64,000 nt of DNA from SMYC01 sp965197495 (lineage in GTDB: Bacteria; Acidobacteriota; Vicinamibacteria; Marinacidobacterales; SMYC01): the NCBI GenBank assembly GCA_965197495.1, contig OZ240210.1:7440001-7504000 (forward strand), read 5' to 3'. Positions within the stretch are counted from its first letter, which is position 1. Every line of letters begins with the position of its first letter. The position numbers and the translations under genes were made by a program. Positions 60,196 through 64,000 of this stretch are shown here, in pieces. The notes under the pieces are model-generated. The model was not told where the DNA came from. It searched no databases and saw only the letters and a program-made list of their open reading frames with translations.

Positions 60196-62745
60196 ATGAA
60201 CTTCAAGCTCAACGGAAAAGCCGCCGAGATTCGAGACGAGCACCCTCACCTTCTAGCCGCGCTCCGCGAGGAGCTCGGCGTGACATCGCCGAAAGACGGC
60301 TGTGCGCCTTCGGGTCAATGCGGATGCTGCCTCGTGCTCGTGGACGGGCGTGCCGTCACGAGCTGCACGCAATCCTTGACCTCGGTGGAAGGCAAAGACG
60401 TCCAAACCCTCGAAGGCCTGCCCGCGGAAGAGCTCGATCGCTACGCGCGCGCTTTCGCTGCTAGCGGCGCCCTCCAATGCGGCTCCTGCACCCCTGGGAT
60501 CGTCATGCGCACGAAAGCGCTCATCGATATGAAAGGCGACGCTCTCGAGAGGGACGAGGCTGCACGCTTCCTCGGAACCCATCTCTGCCGCTGCACCGGC
60601 TACGTCAAAATCCTCGACGCGATCGAAACGCTCGCGAAAGGCGACGACGTCGCGGTAGAGCTTCCGCGCGGCGTAGGAACGTCCGGCATTAAATATGAGG
60701 GCTGCGAGCTCGCCGTCGGCCGGCGTCCTTTTATCGACGACATGAAAGCGCCCGGCATGCTGCACGGCGCGCTCAAGCTCACCGATCACGCCCGCGCTGA
60801 AATCGTGTCCATCGATGCAACGCGCGCCCTCGAAGAGTCCGGGGTCAAGGGTGTGTTTACCGCAGCCGATGTGCCGGGCGAGCTACGCGTCGGCCTCATC
60901 CATAAAGACTGGCCGGTCTTCATCCCGGTCGGCGGTATCACGTCTTATCTCGGCGACGTGCTCGCAATCGTAGTGGCCAAGGATCGCGAAACGGCGCGCC
61001 GCGCGGCTGAGCTCGTCGACATCACCTATCGCGTGATGCGGCCGATCACCGATCCCGTCGCGGCCATCGACGATTCCGACAACGCGGTGTGGACACTCGA
61101 CGGCAACGTGCTGTCACGCTCCACCTATCAACGCGGCGACGTGGAAGAAGCGCTCGCGAACTCGGCGCACGTCGTGCACGAGACGTTTCAAACGCAGCGC
61201 ATCGAGCACGCCTTTCTCGAGCCCGAGTCAACGCTCGCGATCGCGGCTCCCGGCGGCGTGCTTCAAGTCTATTCCGGGGGCCAAGGCATTTGGGACGACC
61301 GTAACCAGATCGCGTCGGTCCTAGGCGTCCCGCAAAACGCGGTGCGCGTCGAGCTCGTCTCGAACGGAGGCGCTTTCGGCGGCAAAGAGGACATGGCGAA
61401 CCAGGCGCAGACAGCGCTTGCGGCTTATCTTCTCGGAAAGCCGGTCAAGTGCACGTTGAGCCGCGAAGAGTCCCTCCTGATGCACCCGAAGCGGCATCCG
61501 ATCCGCATGGAATATTGGGCGGGCTGCGATACCGACGGCAAGCTCACGGCCATCAAGGCACGCATGATTGGCGACTCGGGACCCTACGCCTCGGTAGGCA
61601 TGAAGGTGCTCGAGCGCGCGGCGGGCCACGTGATGGGCCCGTATCACGTGCCGGTGGTCGACGTGGAAGCGATCGCGGCTCGGACGAACAATCCTGTATG
61701 CGGCGCTTTCCGCGGCTTCGGCGCCAACCAAGCGCACTTCGCTGTCGACGGCGCGCTCGACCGTCTCGCGGAGAAACTCGACATCAGCGGTTGGGAGATT
61801 CGCTCGCGAAACGTCATCGAGCCTGGCAAAGTTTGGGGACCGGGACAGATCATGGACGACGGCTGTCTGGGCGCACGCGTGTGCCTCGATGCGGTGAAGC
61901 CCGCCTATGACGAAGCCGTCGCTGCGGGTAAAGCGGTGGGCGTCGCCCTCGGGCTCAAGAACTCCGGTCTCGGGAACGGCTTTCTCGAGATCGCGAAGGC
62001 CGTCATACGCTTTGAGGCCGACGGAAGCGTCGAGGTCCGCCACTGCTGGACGGAGATGGGCCAAGGCGTCCACACGGTGGCGCTTCAAATCGCCGTGGAG
62101 GAGCTCGGTGTCGAGCCCGACACCGTACGGGTCATCGTCGACACGTCACGTGAGCTCGGCGCGGGACAGACAACGGGCTCCCGCGGCACATTGATGACCG
62201 CCGGGTCGGTCAAGAATGCTTGCGCGGCCGCGATCGCGGACGGACGGAAGGTCGGCATCGATTACGACGGTGAGTACCGTGTCGACTGGACACATTCAAT
62301 AAATGACGACGTCGAGAACCCGATCATCCACTCGACCTTCGGCTACGCCGCACAGCTCGTCATCGCGGATCGCGATACGGGGAACATCGAGAAAGTCGTG
62401 GCCGCACACGACGTGGGACGCGCCATCAATCCACTCTTGTGCGAAGGTCAAGTCGAAGGCGCGGTGCACATGGGCCTCGGCTTCGCTTTGAGCGAAGACT
62501 TCCCCGCCGACGAGAACGGCCGGCCAAAGAACATGACGATCCGGAGCCTCGGCATCGTGCGCCCCGCGGACATGCCCGAAGTCGACGTAAAGCTCATCGA
62601 AAGCCCGCAGCCCGACTCCCCCTACGGCATCAAAGGCGTCGGAGAGATCGGGCTCGTGCCCACGGCAGGCGCTGTCGCCGCCGCGCTCCACGACGTGGAT
62701 GGGACGTGGCGAACCACGCTCCCGATGGCGCGACGCGGTAAATGA
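60196..62745 (+). CDS. Fused 2Fe-2S/molybdopterin dehydrogenase, selenium-type xanthine dehydrogenase-like
   Basis: An 849-aa single-chain hydroxylase of the xanthine oxidase family. Residues 1 to about 150 hold two 2Fe-2S clusters (CAPSGQCGCC...C and CGSC...CRC). Then come the aldehyde oxidase a/b hammerhead (GRRPFIDDMKAPGMLHGALK) and molybdopterin-binding domains (GGAFGGKEDMANQAQTAL, PVCGAFRGFGANQAHFAVDG, MGQGVHTVALQIAVEELG, GVGEIGLVPTAGA). No FAD domain is fused. Architecture and neighbours match the family annotated as selenium-dependent xanthine dehydrogenase, where selenium is a labile ligand, not selenocysteine. It probably hydroxylates a purine or similar heterocycle. Stop overlaps the next start as ATGA. 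Confidence 0.92.
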   Translation: MNFKLNGKAAEIRDEHPHLLAALREELGVTSPKDGCAPSGQCGCCLVLVDGRAVTSCTQSLTSVEGKDVQTLEGLPAEELDRYARAFAASGALQCGSCTPGIVMRTKALIDMKGDALERDEAARFLGTHLCRCTGYVKILDAIETLAKGDDVAVELPRGVGTSGIKYEGCELAVGRRPFIDDMKAPGMLHGALKLTDHARAEIVSIDATRALEESGVKGVFTAADVPGELRVGLIHKDWPVFIPVGGITSYLGDVLAIVVAKDRETARRAAELVDITYRVMRPITDPVAAIDDSDNAVWTLDGNVLSRSTYQRGDVEEALANSAHVVHETFQTQRIEHAFLEPESTLAIAAPGGVLQVYSGGQGIWDDRNQIASVLGVPQNAVRVELVSNGGAFGGKEDMANQAQTALAAYLLGKPVKCTLSREESLLMHPKRHPIRMEYWAGCDTDGKLTAIKARMIGDSGPYASVGMKVLERAAGHVMGPYHVPVVDVEAIAARTNNPVCGAFRGFGANQAHFAVDGALDRLAEKLDISGWEIRSRNVIEPGKVWGPGQIMDDGCLGARVCLDAVKPAYDEAVAAGKAVGVALGLKNSGLGNGFLEIAKAVIRFEADGSVEVRHCWTEMGQGVHTVALQIAVEELGVEPDTVRVIVDTSRELGAGQTTGSRGTLMTAGSVKNACAAAIADGRKVGIDYDGEYRVDWTHSINDDVENPIIHSTFGYAAQLVIADRDTGNIEKVVAAHDVGRAINPLLCEGQVEGAVHMGLGFALSEDFPADENGRPKNMTIRSLGIVRPADMPEVDVKLIESPQPDSPYGIKGVGEIGLVPTAGAVAAALHDVDGTWRTTLPMARRGK

Positions 62746-63760
62746 CGGCGACAACACCCGGCCTCGTCTGCGGCCACCATCATCTTTATTCGGCGCTCGC
62801 GCGAGGCATGCCCCCCCGCCCCGAGCGCCGAAGACGTTTCAAGAGATCCTCGAGCTCATCTGGTGGCGCCTCGACAAAGCGCTCGACCTCGAGATGATCG
62901 AGTGGTCCGCCAAGCTCGGCGCGCTCGAAGCGCTCGAGCGCGGGACGACGGCCATCATCGATCACCACGCGTCGCCGAACGCCATCGAAGGATCGCTTTT
63001 TGTGATCGCAGATGCCTGCGCCGAAGTCGGCGTGCGCTTGTCGACGTGTTACGAAGTCACGGACCGCAACGGCCTCGAGGAAGCGAAAGCGGGCCTCGAC
63101 GAGAACAAACGCTATCTTCAAGCCGGCGGCCGCGGCTATGTCGGCGCACATGCGTGCTTCACGCTCTCGGACGACACGCTCGATGCAGTCTGCGCCCTCG
63201 CGGCCGAGCTCGGTGTGGGCGTCCATATCCACGTTGCCGAAGGCCCGGAAGACATCGACGCGGGCAAGCGGCTCGAAAGCCGCGCCCAAGACGACTGGCT
63301 CCTCGTGCATGCCGTCCACCTCGACCGCGAGCTCGCGGGCACGATCGCGCACAACCCGCTCTCGAACATGAACAACGCGGTCGGCTACGCTGCGCCGGCG
63401 AGCCGCCCGAACCGGATCGTGCTCGGCACGGATGGGATCGGTGGCGACATGATCGAAGCGTTCCGCATGGCTTATCTGAGGGCGCGCGAGAGCGACGTCA
63501 CGTTCTCGCCGGAGACTGCATGGCGGTGGCTCGAAGCATCCTGGGAGCTGTTCCCGGAAGTAAAGAGCGACCGCGTCACGTGGTCTTACGAGCGGATGGA
63601 GCCCTGGCACCTCGCCTTCACGCCGGGCGTTCGCCCACTCGATATCGAGATCGACGGTGAGAAAGTGCTTGCGGACGGAGAGCCTACACGCGTTGATGCC
63701 GCCGAAGTGCGCGCGAAGGCGCGCGAGCAAGCACAGCGTCTCTTTGCAAGGCTCGGATGA
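62742..63760 (+). CDS. SsnA-like aminohydrolase, frame-broken in a poly-C run
   Basis: Amidohydrolase-fold deaminase-type enzyme. From ATG 62742: PGLVCGHHHLYSALARGMP, with the HxH metal pair. The frame is lost in a run of seven C at 62811-62817 and resumes one base off: RAPKTFQEILELIWWRLDKA, GTTAIIDHHASPNAIEGSL, GAHACFTLSDDTLDAV, HIHVAEGPEDI and ASRPNRIVLGTDGIGGDM (late Asp). An eighth C would give one protein of about 339 aa. The short N-terminus lacks most of the usual beta-sandwich strands. It neighbours the selenium-type dehydrogenase, as in E. coli ssnA-xdhD. The unbroken part starts at about 62820. Confidence 0.82.
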
Positions 63761-64000
63761 CGACGGTTCATAGGAATACGAGGACAGGCCCGCTCCCCGA
63801 CACGTTCCGCACCTCGCGCGAGCCCATCGCGTTTCACGAGAAGCTGCCTCTCTATGCAAAAACGCCGCTCGTCGACACACCCGCGATCGCGGAACGACTG
63901 GGGCTAGGCCGTGTCTCAGTGAAGGATGAATCTCAGCACTTCGGGATGCCGTCGTTCAAGCTGCTAGGCGCGTCCTGGGCCACCTACCGTGCGCTCGTGG
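63757..64000 (+). CDS. Diaminopropionate ammonia-lyase-like PLP enzyme (partial, runs off the window)
   Basis: The first 81 codons of a fold-type II PLP enzyme, ATG 63757 overlapping the SsnA-like stop as ATGA. LPLYAKTPLVDTPAIAERLG, then GRVSVKDESQHFGMPSFKLLG: the SFK Lys would form the Schiff base, and the KDES.RFG..SFK.LG pattern is that of DpaL/YgeX diaminopropionate ammonia-lyases rather than threonine dehydratases. ygeX also lies in the E. coli cluster with xdhD and ssnA. The end lies outside the window. Confidence 0.8.
   Translation, partial: MTTVHRNTRTGPLPDTFRTSREPIAFHEKLPLYAKTPLVDTPAIAERLGLGRVSVKDESQHFGMPSFKLLGASWATYRALV

Noticed and set aside
60196..62745. Selenocysteine (in-frame TGA) in the dehydrogenase
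   Set aside because: The reading frame has no internal TGA; the selenium in this family is a labile ligand of the cofactor, not selenocysteine.
62786..63880. Long minus-strand open frame (364 codons) opposite the SsnA-like and DpaL-like genes
   Set aside because: It is antisense to two recognisable enzymes, with Arg/His-rich composition and no motifs.

Overview
The window is about 64 kb of GC-rich chromosome from a Gram-negative, probably rod-shaped bacterium. Evidence for an outer membrane is lpxD, a TolC-type channel, a signal-peptide beta-barrel protein and a GT9 (ADP-heptose type) glycosyltransferase. Evidence for rod shape is mreBCD-mrdA-rodA. The gene mix (AMMECR1/MEMO pair, LarE, a MASE1 kinase, a selenium-type xanthine dehydrogenase cluster, intergenic repeats of 7-9 nt period) would suit Acidobacteriota or a neighbouring phylum, but nothing here proves the phylum.

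Layout. 0-3.5 kb (minus): tRNA-Val then thrS-infC-rpmI-rplT, with infC starting at AUC. 3.5-5.3 kb: a PilB/GspE-type ATPase broken by a frame change. 5.7-11.5 kb (minus): AMMECR1 and MEMO proteins, a VTT membrane protein, an HtrA protease, a beta-barrel protein, inositol monophosphatase and an RsbW-type kinase. 11.5-14.1 kb: aroA-aroK-phosphoesterase. 14.1-20 kb: a mobile-element block with three tandem IS200-type units, an IS1634-family element inserted in the outermost unit (6-bp target duplication) and a gutted second IS1634-type element. 20-31.6 kb (minus): glycosyltransferase, rng, and the cell-shape operon preceded by a FecR-like protein and a GAF-GGDEF cyclase. 31.7-34 kb: a PpiD-like foldase and a STAS protein. 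34.5-39.5 kb (minus): a tripartite efflux operon. 39.6-47.3 kb: lpxD, moeA, moaC, penicillin-acylase-like hydrolase, LysW-like protein, larE, MBL hydrolase and a secretin N-domain protein. 47.4-57.8 kb: a patchwork of intact genes and remnants, including a 1079-aa MASE1 histidine kinase, a RelE-like/SF1 helicase/TPR protein that has lost part of its motor, a MazEF-like pair, and a nitrilase-DUF4143 chimera. 58-64 kb: a tightly packed catabolic operon (N-carbamoyl-L- and -D-amino-acid hydrolases, fused 2Fe-2S/molybdopterin dehydrogenase, SsnA-like aminohydrolase, start of a DpaL-like PLP lyase). moeA/moaC elsewhere in the window contribute to making the molybdenum cofactor that the dehydrogenase needs.

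Two themes cut across the window. First, at least eight otherwise well-conserved genes are broken by single-base frame changes, often in short homopolymers, while many long genes are intact. This looks more like uncorrected sequencing indels than biology and should be settled before any pseudogene claim. Second, several intergenic regions carry structured repeats. Two are long-armed inverted-repeat elements lying exactly between the 3' ends of convergent genes, and others are degenerate 7-9 nt period arrays.
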